NCBI GenBank assembly: GCA_003550325.1
Contig: QKWP01000118.1
Span: 306,534-370,533, forward strand
From: Gigaspora rosea
Lineage: Eukaryota; Glomeromycota; Glomeromycetes; Diversisporales; Gigasporaceae
Length of the DNA: 64,000 bases
Direction of reading: 5' to 3'
The notes under the pieces: model-generated
What the model saw: only the letters and a program-made list of their open reading frames with translations
What the model was told of the DNA's origin: nothing
Databases searched by the model: none
Made by a program: the position numbers and the translations under genes
Part shown: piece by piece, positions 32,204 through 44,221 of the stretch
Numbering within the stretch: position 1 is the stretch's first letter
How the letters are laid out: the number at the start of each line of letters is the position of its first letter

Positions 32204-32543
32204 CAGTCAACTTTGCATAAATGCAACTCGTAGGGACAAGCCTACAATGTGCATTTAGGGAGGTTTGTATTTAGAGTGAGCCAATTAAATTGCAGCTTTA
32301 AAAATTTGATCATCAAGTTTGTGTAACTTCTACCAAAACTGTATAATCTATCTTAAATACTAAAATTTGATTGGCTATGTGCATTTAGAAAGGTTAGTGT
32401 AATAAAAATGTTTTTCAAGAGAACATGCATTTACAGAATATAGATCGTGCATTTAGCACTAATAACATCTTATAGAATAGAAAAAAATGTGCATTTAGGG
32501 AGGTATTGTATTTATGGAGGTTGCATTTATGGAGGTCCGACTG
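32204..32543. mobile_element. Tc1/mariner-type miniature element
   Basis: The ends are CAGTCAACTTTGCATAAATG and the complement of CAGTCGGACCTCCATAAATG. TA lies on both sides (32202-32203, 32544-32545). The interior repeats TGCATTTAGGGAGGTTTGTA-like words. Confidence 0.8.
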
Positions 32544-32550
32544 TATAGTT

Positions 32551-33265
32551 CAGCATTGCTATAGTTTGTGCTATAATTGCTATAAGCCATAAAGCTATAA
32601 TAACATAGAGCCATAATGCTACAATGCCATAATTCTTTAAAGCCATAATACTATAATATTATAATGCAAAAATACTATCAATATAATATTGTTTGTTAAA
32701 ATACTATATAGTTTCCTTTAAATAATATACTATAAAATATTATTTCTAATTTGGTTCTGTTAACTTTATTAATTTAGTACATATAACAACTATAAAAAAA
32801 GAGATTTGTAGATCTAGGTTTTATTTTGACTTAAGTACTATTATGTTTTGGCCAATTAGACTAGTCTATAAGTCATTGTTTGAAAATGTTCTTGGTGAGC
32901 TAATTGATCAGAAATAGCATTATTGTTAATAGCTTTATAGCTTAAATAAGATAATATATTTTTATATACATACTTATGGTTTAAAATTTATTATAACTGT
33001 TGTATTCTGCTGCAGAATATACTTTAAATAACTTTTATGCTTGCCAATTAATTAATGTAAATAAAATGCTTGTATGGCAAATAACAATATATTTAGTTTG
33101 AAGTGACTAGGTGTTATGCATGTAGTTACTTAATTATTACATTATAATATTATACTGTAGCTACAGTATCATATTATTACAATATTGTATTATTGCAACA
33201 TTATGGAATTACAAAATTGCAGCATTATGGCCTTATAGCATTATATATTATAGTATGCTATACTG
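32551..33265. mobile_element. Element with GCCATAATGCTATAAT inverted subterminal arrays
   Basis: It starts CAGCATTGCTATAG and ends with the complement of CAGTATAGCATACTATA. Both ends carry arrays of CCATAATGC/GCATTATGG words in opposite orientation. It has hAT-like architecture, but no 8-bp duplication could be matched. Confidence 0.6.
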
Positions 33266-33312
33266 AATTAATTCTATTACTAGTAAAACACTTAATTGCA
33301 TACCAACTTTAA

Positions 33313-33466
33313 GAGAAGTGCCGTTTATTACTTAATTTATTTTTATTAGGAGGTCATACCCCTCACCCCTGTGATCTAATTAGTAGCCAATAATAATTTT
33401 TATATATAATATATAGATGTGATACCCCCTTCTTCTCTTGAAATTACGTAATAAATGGCACTTCCC
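33313..33466. mobile_element. Harbinger-like miniature element (154 bp)
   Basis: The ends are GAGAAGTGCCGTTTATTAC and the complement of GGGAAGTGCCATTTATTAC. TAA lies on both sides (33310-33312, 33467-33469), a 3-bp TWA target. Confidence 0.8.
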
Positions 33467-33667
33467 TAATATAAGATGAGCCAGAATATTTTACTTATTT
33501 CACTTGCTAATACAAACTATATAGGTGGATTGAATACATTTTCATTGATGTGATATTTTCGAATTGCACATCAATTTTTTATTATCTTGAATTTAAACCA
33601 ATCAAATTCTTATTTAATTTCCTATTTTGGGAATGTCTAAAGTGGAGCAATTTATATTACTTAATAA

Positions 33668-34185
33668 GGGGGAATCCATAAATAATGTTATGCACCCCAC
33701 ATAGTAGCTCTTGACCCCCCAACTATATAAAAAATTCTGTATGTTTATATATAAAATTTTACAAAAACTTGGGCAACTTGTGATACAGTGATCCGATTTA
33801 GATGATTTAGGTACCATTCAATTCATCTTAGTGAGATGAATCCAATAATACCAATATCATGTCATTTGGATTACTGGAGTAAAAGATATTCACAAAATAC
33901 TATTAGTTATATAGTAATTTTATAAGAAAAGATATAACCAATAGTATTTGGCCAATAACTTTTGATCCAATGATCCAAATAAATTAAATTGGTAATATTC
34001 GACTTCTCTCACCAAGATGAATCGAATGGTACCCAAAATCATTAAATTTGGACTGCTGGTTCAGTTTTTAGACAATTTTTTCTAAAAAAATTATGTTATA
34101 TTTTTTTGACCCCCCAACTTATCGGGAAAAACGTTATCGTTTGTCCAACCCCCCTCTTGTATAACGTTATTAACGGATGCCCCCT
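33668..34185. mobile_element. Harbinger-like foldback element (518 bp)
   Basis: The ends are GGGGGAATCCATAAATAATG and the complement of GGGGGCATCCGTTAATAACG. TAA lies on both sides (33665-33667, 34186-34188). Internal arms around 33780-33860 and 33990-34070 are also inverted (GGTACCATTCAATTCATCT against its complement). Flanking words TGTCTAAAGTGGAGCAA (about 33624) and the complement of CGTCTAAAGCAAGTAA (about 34415) suggest it sits inside a larger, older inverted-repeat element. Confidence 0.75.
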
Positions 34186-34249
34186 AATTTGCTTGATTAA
34201 CTTTAAGGTTAGAGTTAGGATCACTTTAGGTTAGGGTTGAAGTTGGATT

Positions 34250-35075
34250 AGAAGTATTTATGTGAGCAAAATTACCTTTCTGGCATTTTATTAATGCACT
34301 AAGGCAGGTTTATACTGCTGTCTTTTTCAATTTTTCATGTATTTTTTTGCTTTGCTTCATCGGACTGATCCTGGATCAACAAATCTTCTATGATTCAAAT
34401 AGCGGTTGATTACTTGCTTTAGACGACCTCCTATTTAGGATCTGCTAAAGCCTTGTACCCACGTGACTTTTAATATATAGATAAGCCAATCAAAATTCTG
34501 AAATTTTGTTTACACAGATTATTCCGAAGAAGTAAAAAATCAAAAAAATGCAAAAATATAAAAAACGAAAGCCTAAACCCATTTTAGTGCATTAATAAAA
34601 AATGTCGGAAAAGCAATTTTACCTATATATATACCCTTATCCTAATGATAAACCAATTCTAATCCTGATTATAATTAAAATTTCAAAAGTCACATGGATA
34701 CAAGGTTTTAGCAATCCCCTAAAAAAGGAAATAATTATAAATCCGGGCTGAATTAAGCTGGTTGTGGGCCAAGATTATTGTTTTTTACAGTGTACATGAT
34801 TTTGTCACACTTCAAATGATAATCATAGGCATCAAATACGCCTATATGTCAAAAAAGGAAACCAAATTTTAAATAAAGTGAGATAAAAAATTTAGGGTTA
34901 GAGCCTTAACGTTAGAGGCTATATGGTTAGATTGACGCTTTACTATATGTAAAATTACATTCCTGCCATTTTTAATTAGCGTGCCAAGATCGATTAAGCA
35001 TCAGTTTTTGAAATTTTCGTTTTTTCTTCTTTTACACGTGTTTGGATTCTTTGTCGTGCTGATCCGGAATAGTTA
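34250..35075. repeat. Three related segments around a foldback
   Basis: Segments at 34259-34375 (+), 34505-34628 (complemented) and 34939-35070 (+) share an order of motifs: AAAATTACMTTYCTGSCATT, a TTAATGCACTAA-like word, then TTTTCATGTATTTTTTTGC-like and CGGACTGATCC-like words. Two lie in inverted orientation within or beside the foldback 34433-34735. Confidence 0.55.
34433..34735. mobile_element. Foldback miniature element (GCTAAAGCCTTGTACCCACG)
   Basis: The left arm GCTAAAGCCTTGTACCCACG with GTGACTTTT is answered by its near-complement, GTCACATGGATACAAGG with TTTTAGCAATCC. The arms are about 45 bp at about 80 percent identity by eye. Confidence 0.6.
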
Positions 35076-35695
35076 AATTTGCACTCTCCGATTGGCTATT
35101 TCCTCTTTATGAGTTTGTATTACCCGCGATTCTGCAAATTGACAAAAAAGAATGATATACGGGGAGATAAGTCGACGACAATGAAATGTCTTATAAAAGA
35201 ATGATCTACGGGTTGAATAAAAGAAAGATCTACGGGTTGATTGAAATTGTAGTATAGAATATTCTATATAAAAATTTTGATATAAAAATTTGATATTAAA
35301 TACTGCATATAAATTTAAGAATAATTCAATTAAAGGATATGAAGTTCGCAGAATACATTATGAGTCATTTTAGCCAAGTAAATCGAACCGTAACGATGAT
35401 ATGGTCTCCGAAAATTAGATCATCGTAACAATAAAACGAGTGAGAAATAGCATCAACCGGTGGCTTCCTTTCTGCTCGAAGCAGGCCGGCTATTAAAAAG
35501 AAAATGTCAGAATCAGATGATTGTTCCAATGTTTTGGGTGTCTTGATTTTGTCATTGTCTTATGTTATGTTAATTTGTATTTTCTGACGATTGTTGTATC
35601 GCATGCGCTGTAGTTGAGCTCGACATTTAGTTGTTGTGTATGGGTTATGTTGGTTTTTTTTCACTAAGATAACTACTTGTTAGTAGCATTAATAG
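35076..35695. other. Spacer, nothing recognised
   Basis: No coding sequence could be supported. A segment at about 35455-35510 loosely resembles 540-600 (a CTCGAAGCAGGCCGGCT-like core). Confidence 0.35.
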
Positions 35696-35928
35696 CAGTG
35701 GTCTTTTCGATTTTTAACGGCTGCCCTACCTCGTTTAATGCGTTGGGGTGTCGAACGTAAATCTGGATTTGCACATATTCCTGCGTTGCGAATACAAAGT
35801 AAAATTTCCAATTATATTATATAATTGGAATTTTATATTGCAGAAATATGCTCTATGATTTAAACTCGACACTCCTCCAACGCATTAAACAAGGTAGGGT
35901 AGCCGTTAAAAATCGAAAAAGACCACTG
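35696..35928. mobile_element. hAT-type miniature element with long arms (233 bp)
   Basis: The left arm CAGTGGTCTTTTCGATTTTT continues through AACGGCTGCCCTACC and AATGCGTTGG. The right arm is its complement over about 60 bp with few mismatches. The centre contains a smaller AATTATATAATT hairpin. The CAGTGG terminus is hAT-like. No adjacent 8-bp duplication was found. Confidence 0.75.
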
Positions 35929-37057
35929 CTGGCATTGATATTACAAGTGTCATTGCTGTTGATGTAAAATATATTGATTATTACAGGTGTTGCAATTGTA
36001 AACATCGATGCAGGCATTAACCAAATGCAGCTATGTACTTAATTATTTTGAACTTGATCCTGATCTAGCTTATTACATCAATGATTCAATTGTTAATTTG
36101 TCAGACGCCATTACGAAATATTTTTATGCATCAATGAGTTACTTTGTAATGCTTAATTAGAACTCGAAATGCTACTCAAAATACTTTCCTCGCTCCTTAT
36201 TGATCGACACAATTGTCGGTATAGCGGACAATATGTTATGCAAGCTTACATTTCCCCTAAAAGTTATTTACCCGGCATCTCGTAGGTAACAGTTATTAAC
36301 AATATATAACCTGCAACTATTCAAATGTTAATCCTAACGCCATGTGATGTCGGTTAAATATTTGCGGTAACGTTACATAAATAATCTATGATCTAATACA
36401 TGCGTAAAAATTTGCGTATTCGGCGTAGTTTATCAAAATGTAACGATGCAATTTTTATTAGCTGGCATGTGACTAAATGCAAGTTTTGATTGGTCATGGG
36501 GGATACTTATGAAATTTGTTGCCGAGTTTAGCAGTAACTGTAAACATTAGGACATTAAAAAAAAAAAAGGTAGGTTTATTTTGGGAAGAAATTTATTATA
36601 TTTATTAAAGTTCTAAAACTATATGCAATTGTTGGAAGCGATACTCTATATATACTTCTCTAATCGAAGACATTATGAGGTAAGCAAAATGTAGATGTAA
36701 TATTTACAAGAAAATGAAGTACAGTAATAAATATGAATACAAATAATAGGCGTAGATGGAGGTTAAATATTATAATGGGAATAAGAAAGATAATACGTAA
36801 GGGTTTGTTAACGGTAAATACTCTATAAAAAACTTTCGGCTGTTTCCTTGTTAGGTGTTTGTGTTACCGGCACAAATAGGTAAAGTCCGTATTCACCTAG
36901 CTCATTATATCCCCTAAAAAGCATGTCGGTCTTTTTTTAATATTCACAATCGGCCTATTTTTGCACACTATGGACTACTACACTATAAATAAAACACCTC
37001 TGCAGCCATTTTAATGAAATAATTGATTATACTTAATCTCTTGACCATTAAAACATA
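35929..37057. other. Upstream region of proline dehydrogenase
   Basis: Intergenic DNA with no clear repeat; it must contain the gene's promoter. A TATA-like run (CACTATAAATAAAAC, about 36980) lies about 75 bases before the start codon. The assignment is by position only. Confidence 0.35.
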
Positions 37058-39734
37058 ATGTTTAGAAGAGCTTTATTTAAAAGAAATTTTAATTCAAGAC
37101 AACTTTCAAATTGGAATTTCACCAAAACTGAAGTTCTATTAAGGTCCACTATTGAGAGAAAGGAGTTTTCTCAAAAATCTCAAATACGCTTTTTAACTAT
37201 TCATAATGTGAATTCAAATAAGTTTACCTCTTCTTCATCTAAAGAATCTACTATTCCTAATAATAAAGTCATATCATTTAATGAAGGTAGACAAATTCTA
37301 TTTTATATTTTCTCTGTGAATCTAATTAATAATCTTGGGCTTTTTTAGGTAGTAACATTGCTTTAAAAGATAAGACTATGAGCGAATTAATCCGTTCTTA
37401 TACTGTTTATAAGTTAATTTCTATACCTTGGGTAGTAAACCATGCACCAAGCTTGATCAGTATACCAAAAAAATTACACCTTTCATGGCTTTTTAATTGG
37501 ATCATAAAAAGGACTATCTTCCCTCAATTTTGCGGGTAAGTTAAACATCAATTCATATCCGCAGATTTTTGGAATTTAGGCCAGACCAATTTAATTCGGT
37601 GGTTTACGTTACATCCTTCTCACAAAAGTGGGGGGATGAGAGGAAGTTTATTAGAAATTTTCCGCACATATAGTGAGGGAAGGCAGAAGGGGGGTAACGT
37701 AAACCACCGAATTAAATTGGTCTGGCCTTACTATTAAAAATTTTAACGGTGAATAATTCTGATCCACTGATACATTTTTGATGAAACAATTATCAAAATA
37801 TTTGGCTTGATGAGACGATTCTAACGATCCTCCATTTACCAATGCAGCTGCTAATGTGTTAATAGCGTTTGCGGCATCAGCTAGCCATGCCAAGAGATAG
37901 ATTGATTATGGGTGGTGGTAGGAGGAGCCCAAAAATCGTTAAAATCAAATTATTGAATACCGAGATCGTTAACGATTTATTTCTCTTCGGGTGCTTAAGG
38001 ATTGGTTTTTTTTCAATCTTAAACACACAAAGTACCACAAATCGTTAACGATCTTTGGTTCCATGGTTGGATTTTAACAATTTTGGACTCGTTAAAATAG
38101 TCTACCGAGATAAAAATTTTAAAAAGTTGTTTCATCAAAAATGGATCAGTAGATCAAAAGTTATTCACTATTAAAGAAATCCGCGGATATGCTTTTATTA
38201 AAAATTATGATACTTAATATAATTTGTGTATTCCAGGGGTGAAACTGATGAAGAATGTGTCGACACTATGTACAAATTAAAAAAACATCAAATTGGAACC
38301 ATTCTTGGCCTTTCGATTGAAGCTGATTTAGATAAAAACGGATCTTTATCAGATGATGAAAAAAATATGAAATTCAATCAAATTACTGATGAATATTTAA
38401 AAAGCATTAAAACTGCATCAAAACAATCTAACAATTTTATCGCTGTTAAATTTACTGGTCTTTCGGACCCTGTAATTTTTAAAAATTTATCTTTAACTTT
38501 GAATTCTCTAAACGAAATCTTTGATCAATTCGATAATGATCGAGATGGAAAATTGGGAAAATCAGATTTAAAAAAACTTTTTATTAAAAGTTTTGGGGAA
38601 AGCGAAACACATCTGATTGACAAAGTTTTCGATAAAACAGACTCTAATTATGATAGATTAATTGATCGAATAGATTACTATAATATTTTACTGAATGATC
38701 AAAATATTTTTCAGCTTATTATGAATAAAAGTACAAAGTTGAATAAAACAATGGATAATAATTTTAATAAATTATTGGTTAGACTTGATGAAATAAGCAA
38801 AACAGCGCGTCAATATAAGGTGAAATTATTAATAGATGCAGAGCAATCTCATTTCCAACCAGCAATCGATTACATTGCAATGAGATTGTCTCTGCAATAC
38901 AATAATTTCCTCAGCCTTCAAGACGGTCCAATCATATTTAATACAATTCAAATGTATCGTAAAGATTCTACTTCAAGATTACAAAGAGATTATGAATTGT
39001 TACAAAGGAATAAAACAATATTTGCAGCAAAGCTTGTTCGTGGTGCTTATATGGTTGGTGAAAGATTGAGAGCCAAGGAATTAGGTTATCCCGATCCTAT
39101 ACACGATAATAAAGAAAATACCAATAAATCTTATAATGGAGCTGTTGAGTTTTTATTAAGCAAATTGTATGAAAATAAAAGAAATTTTGAAGCTAAAAAT
39201 GTTAACGATGGTAGTAGTCATGATTTAAATGTTAGAAATAACCCTTTGGAAGTTATGATTGCTTCGCATAATCAAGAAACTATAATCAATGCTTGTGAAA
39301 AGTTAGATCAATTCGGAATTGATTTAAATTCTGGTGCCGTATATTTTGCTCAATTGTATGGTATGTATATATCAAGTATATATATATATATATGTTTTAA
39401 TGTTTATATTTACAGATTTTAAATTTACTTTACATAATATAGGAATGTGTGATCAAATTACCTATACACTTGCACATTCTGATTATCCTGTTTATAAATG
39501 TATAGCATATGGAAAAGTAAGTAAAATCGAACAAAAAGGATACACTTTCTTCAATAATCCAAAATTTTGAATATTTAAAGTTAAACCTAACTTTGTGTTA
39601 TCAAGGTAAACGAAGTCATTCCATTTTTGGTGAGAAGAGCTCAGGAAAATTCTTCAGTACTTGATGGTCGTGCAACAGTCGAGCAAAGTATGTTATGGAA
39701 TGAAATAGTTAATAGACTTAAATTTTGTAAGTAA
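37058..39734 (+). CDS. PUT1: Proline dehydrogenase, mitochondrial, with EF-hand-like insert
   Basis: Oxidises L-proline to pyrroline-5-carboxylate using FAD in mitochondria, passing electrons to the respiratory chain. Exons 37058-37286, 37349-37535, 38237-39360, 39443-39516 and 39606-39734 join in phase to 580 residues. All introns are GT-AG. Residues 1-20 are Arg-rich and acid-free, a mitochondrial presequence. Residues 77-139 form the family's helical N-region. An insert at about 238-282 has one good EF-hand loop (DNDRDGKLGKSD) and a weaker second one. The barrel follows: LLIDAEQSHFQPA (about 339), AKLVRGAY (about 404) and ASHNQET (about 481), then QLYGMCDQITYTLA and the proline-binding RRAQENSS near the C-terminus. 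The layout matches the animal/amoebal long form; calcium control is inference. Intron 2 is almost wholly a foldback transposon. No breaks are seen. Confidence 0.93.
37554..38191. mobile_element. Foldback element filling intron 2 of proline dehydrogenase
   Basis: CATATCCGCAGATTT at the left faces AAATCCGCGGATATG at the right. Further in, ATTAAAAATTTTAACGG and TGATCCACTGATACATTTTT face matching complements (ATCAAAAATGGATCAGTAGA). It occupies about 638 of the intron's 701 bases. A Harbinger-like element is nested in its left arm. A short alanine-rich frame on the minus strand (about 37816-37893) is unexplained. Confidence 0.65.
37579..37727. mobile_element. Harbinger-like miniature element, perfect 34-bp ends
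   Basis: It is 149 bp long with ends GGCCAGACCAATTTAATTCG, continuing GTGGTTTACGTTAC, and an exact complement at the right. TTA lies on both sides (37576-37578, 37728-37730). The perfect arms point to a recent insertion. It sits in the foldback inside the proline dehydrogenase intron. Confidence 0.9.
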
Positions 39735-40592
39735 TTTTTTCTTATAATATTTATATATTTAATGTACCAACTTCATTTTCTAAATGTATTTATCATTATA
39801 GGGTAATCGCTTTGTTATAAATCATAATTGTACAATATAAAGAATTGGTTGTAAGACTATGGTTCAAATTGAAGTTTAAGACATTGCTTTTATATACTAA
39901 TTAATAACCACTTGTCATGTAGACAATTATTCAATAAAATTTATCAATAAGAGCGTACCAGATGCTACCTTTGGCATTAATCTGGTCCTAAAAACTTAAT
40001 CTGTATATATGAATTTATTAGTGGATAATAACAGTCCATAGACATATTGTTAGAATTATGACTCTAGAACACTGTTACAGATAAACTTCATCTGATTTAT
40101 AATAAATGTTATATTTTTTTGTTTTAATTATTAGTAAATTTTGTTTAAATTATATATTTTGAATAATTATTTTTTATATTTAAATTTTTAAGATTTAACA
40201 TGTATTACTTACAATGAAAAGTTTTATTCTACCAAGTAAGCTTCTAACAAAAGTTGCAAAGCAAGTTATGCCGGTTTTAATGGAGTAAAACTATTGAATT
40301 CTGATTAGTAGAACACGAAGTATTGGAAATTTTCTTTTGTAACTTTTGATTTTTACTTAATGTCAAAGTTTCGGCATTCCATCGTTATATGAAATTAATA
40401 GTAATTCTCCGCCGATTTTACTATGAATTTTATATCATTCGGCTGCGATTTACCCTTAATCAAATGTTTGAGTACTATTTGCATCACTGTCAATTTATTT
40501 TAAATATGATAATATTGAATATTAATTGAATTTTAAATAACTTCATTGTTAAAATATTTGCTTTTAATATTACAATTTTAAAAAATTCAAAC
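39735..40592. other. Spacer between convergent genes
   Basis: It lies between the 3' ends of proline dehydrogenase (+) and the membrane-protein gene (-). It contains the dispersed repeat 40128-40402. No other feature is recognised. Confidence 0.4.
40128..40402. repeat. Dispersed repeat, copy 1 (partner 59061-59335)
   Basis: Long matched runs such as TAAATTTTGTTTAAATTATA, TATTTTTTATATTTAAATTT and AAGTAAGCTTYTAACAAA occur in the same order at 59061-59335. The function is unknown. No terminal inverted repeats were found. Confidence 0.65.
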
Positions 40593-43500
40593 TTATTTAA
40601 ATATAATTACAAAATTACTCGATATTTTGATAATTTTACTTTTACCAATAATTATACTTTTACCAATAATTATGCAAAAGAAAAGTAACGAAGAAGTTAC
40701 TAAGTTCGTGAAAAGTATTATGTCGTAATTGACAGACCATAGTATATAGCATATCTATTAAAAAAGCAAAATAAGAAAGGGTATGTAAACAAACTTTGTA
40801 CTGAAAATTAATAAATAAAAATAATAAAAATGTAATAATAATGGTTAATTTAACCTGAATAATTAACTGAAAGAAATCTTCAATCAACAAATTAAAACAG
40901 CTAGCGCGAAATATCCAAGTTTCACTTGAGTTAGATAATGGTGCTTTAAACCATGAAGAGTCCGCAAATTTTGAATTCATTAGCGTCAATATATCAATAT
41001 CTATCCAAGATAAAATGACGAATAAAGTTGCTATGTTGTAATGTGATATAAACCACTCATAAAATTCAGTATTTTGCCGTGAAAATTCACGTTTAAATAC
41101 AAGAAATGATACGATCGAGTTAAATACTAATGGTGCTATTATACAAAACAAACTTTTTAAAATAAGCGAAAATAGTTATTATTAATTTATGAGAAATCAT
41201 AAAAAGTAAATAAGGTAGAAATCTATAGGGATACCTAGGGTAGTACAAGAGGTTAATATTCCTTGAATGTATAAATAAAAACATCAAATCGACAATATAA
41301 TCGCAAATTATAAGTAATATTTTGAATAGCATCAAATTGTTTCCCTAAAATGATCGCATGTAAATAATTACCATATGCTGAAAAAATATTTTCCATTTGC
41401 AACTCAAAGAATAGCATTCAAATATTAGACTTACTTTTTCTCGATACGAAAGTAATGTAAGAATGGCTAAAGAAAAAGGCACAATTCCAATGAAGATTAC
41501 ATAATATCCATAGCGTACCCAAACATTCCCTAAAAATTTTTTAGTAATTTAAAAAAATTTATCAATTACACACTATTAACTGTATATATCCTACTGTGAT
41601 TAAGCATTCTTTTTAAATTTTTGAGGCTGCATTTTTCATCAGTAATTAGATTCGAATAATTTTGTGCCATTTGAATCTTCTCAGAAAGTCAATTCTAAAT
41701 GATCCAAAATCATCACGGAATTCCGAGAAACTTGGACAATGCTTAACACAATGAAATACAGTACTTAAGCCTTTATTAATTAAAATCTTACTTTTAAGCT
41801 GAAAACCATATTGATTATCCAAATTACTACTCTTTGGCAACTTAGATATCATGTAACATCTCTGTTCGTTATCAAATCGTTCAGCGTTTTGATAACTTTC
41901 ATTACGGTAAGATCCTTTGTACTATTATTTCCCGGTAATATTTGGAATTTTAATAAAATCTGTAAATTATTAGCATCACTATCCCATTGATACTGACTAA
42001 TTGCTACTATATTTGAGGGATCTATTGGAACTGAATGCGCAAGTTCATTTTTTAATTGGTTGAGATAATCTGATTTGCCACTTTTCGAAAGACTATTAAA
42101 AGATACTGATTCATTCATATTTAAACGGATCAATGCATATTCTGAATCTAAATTAATTGTTATTAGGTTTTGTGTAAAGGATAGGGAATGAACTTATTAG
42201 TTCAATAATTAAATTTTATCACGCGAATATATTATAAACTTACCCCCAAGGACTACATCTGATTTTGGTCCTACAATTTCCAATTTACTTTATCAATTCT
42301 CTTCACTTAATACATTAATAAACAATATAAATCATTATTTTTCTCACCTGTTGAAACACTCAAGCTAGTACCCAACAAAGGTTCATCATGTATCCAATCC
42401 TTAACAAAATTATTATCCATAACAACATAGTATTGGCTTTGTGATGAAACAAATGTACTATTCAGAACTGATATCGAAATCTCTTTCAAGTCTGGTGAAA
42501 TATTAAATTTGTTACTATTACTCAGTGCATTATAATATAATCTCGGTATAAGACCTGTGTTGCTGTCCTGGTATATCGAAATATTTTCTGCTGATAATGC
42601 AACTTGATTGTAAAATGTTATTAATAGTTCTCTTGTCAAAAATGTTATATTAGGAAAATGATCTATAAAAGTTTTCTGAAATTAGAATTCATATTTTTAC
42701 TTTAAAAATAGTTTAAAAAAAAAGTTAGATACGATACCAGGAGCAAATTTTGGGGCAATAGTTGTCGTTAATGTCCAATTACTTGTATTTGATATTGTAG
42801 AATTTGCATCAGAAAAAATCCAAACAGTATTGTTTAGGAACACTCCATTCTGTATCACCATATTCCCAGGTAATGATGGCGAGCCCCAAGAATTAGAGAA
42901 ATTTCCTTGGATATCATAAATATAACCAATTAAAGAATTATCAGTTTTCAAACGAACAACTAAAAGGTATCCACCACTCCACAATTGGTAAATCTTATCC
43001 ACATCAAAAGTAGTATCATTAATGTTCAATTTTGAAGGTGTCTTTGCGGCCCCACTTGAGGAGAACGCTACTTTTAAATAACGTGTTGAAATATTTGAAG
43101 TGTTTGTCTTAATACTAAAAACACAAACTAATTCAGGTTTATAATATGTATTAAATTTATCACATGTTTCAATTTTCATCGAAACTGCTTGTGACGTGTC
43201 TTGGTATATTAATGATGGCTGTGTCGTCGCATATGATTTACGAATAAATACTGCATTAGCGACCCACTGTGTGTCGGAGGGTCCTGCTATGACGAAGCAA
43301 TATCCACCATCGATCAGTGCAAAAATTTCGTATTGATGAGATGGAATTATAGAAAATTTGCCTCCATTTGTGAAGCTTACATGACGTTGGTCTCTGCAAT
43401 ATATAAATTTTTATTATATATACTGTATTTCAAATATATTGAATCAGTCATTAAACTTACAAAATGGAATATATTTGCCATCTTATGTATTCTTTTTGAG

Positions 43501-44221
43501 AAACACGGTTGACCCACATAAATGCATAACTCTGGGAAGAATCGATCACTAATGTACCTAATGATGATGTATCGCTTGAAGTAAAGTTGATAAATCCAAG
43601 ACTCATTTTTTCTCTTTATTAGATTGTACAATTGGTAATTGTTACAAGACGCGAATTCAACATTGCGTATAGGGAAATTAGAATTAATACGAATATAATT
43701 AATGCGTACAGAAAAAGGGAGTCGATTTCTTACATAATATTCCCTTCCCAATCAATAAACATTCCAACTTCCTCATGCGTTTCCAGACTATTCTCTGTAT
43801 TATTTTGTAAAAATGCGATCATAGCATAATTATAGGACAAGGGAAAAATGCGAATCAGATCACGTGGAGGGTTAGTTGAAATTGGACAAAAATTGAAAGT
43901 AGGAATCGCGGTTATATTAGCGTTATTTGTACTAATGTTACTAATATTGATATTTGGGAATATTAGTCTTAGATACAAATAAGGCTCATAACAATTATTT
44001 GCACCACTACGTATTAGTCGTAAGATTATCGGTCCATTTGGATAACTTGCCGCATTAAATACATGAAGACCGCTGCTTTGTTCTATTACCCATGAAGTAT
44101 TACTATTTATTGCGTTTGTAGGTTTTATAGATATTCCATCGAAAGGCAGTGCACATAATATTGTGACTAGAACGATAATTTTCATTAAAGTTAATCTAGA
44201 CATTAACCAAATCATCAACAC
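40593..44221 (-). CDS. Secreted/extracellular-domain protein with C-terminal multi-pass membrane region
   Basis: Exons on the minus strand: 44221-43734, 43613-43461, 43393-42733, 42675-42348, 42270-42244, 42147-41858, 41679-41595, 41529-41435, 41344-41235, 41152-40855 and 40754-40593. They join in phase to 898 residues. A hydrophobic signal (MKIIVLVTILCALPF) begins at Met13, which may be the real start. About 550 residues with many N-glycosylation sites and few cysteines follow, resembling a secreted beta-rich ectodomain. The last about 220 residues form several membrane helices (VIFIGIVPFSLAILTLL; FKILLIICDYIVDLMFLF; PSLFCIIAPLVFNSIVSFLV). I think the architecture is shared by uncharacterised Glomeromycotina proteins. 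The doubtful step is the donor at 41857 (GTTACA). An alternative reading continues after a one-base slip near 41850 through YGFQLK. The function is unknown; a surface receptor or channel is only a guess. Confidence 0.65.

Noticed and set aside
32551..33265. 8-bp duplication split by the mariner element at 32204-32543
   Set aside because: Removing the mariner element leaves AATTAATAGTT before the element and AATTAATT after it; similar, but not adjacent to the terminus, so not accepted.
35680..35945. GCATTAATA / GCATTGATA as target duplication of the element 35696-35928
   Set aside because: On neither side does it abut the terminus (one and three bases off) and it has one mismatch, so it is not a reliable duplication.
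37651..37893. 80-residue minus-strand frame with an alanine-rich start
   Set aside because: Lies wholly in a transposon-filled intron of proline dehydrogenase; the second half is the inverted arm. The alanine-rich part remains unexplained.
43377..43751. 124-residue minus-strand frame overlapping the membrane-protein gene
   Set aside because: It is a different frame across intron 1 and exon 2; the exon model with matching phases explains the region better.
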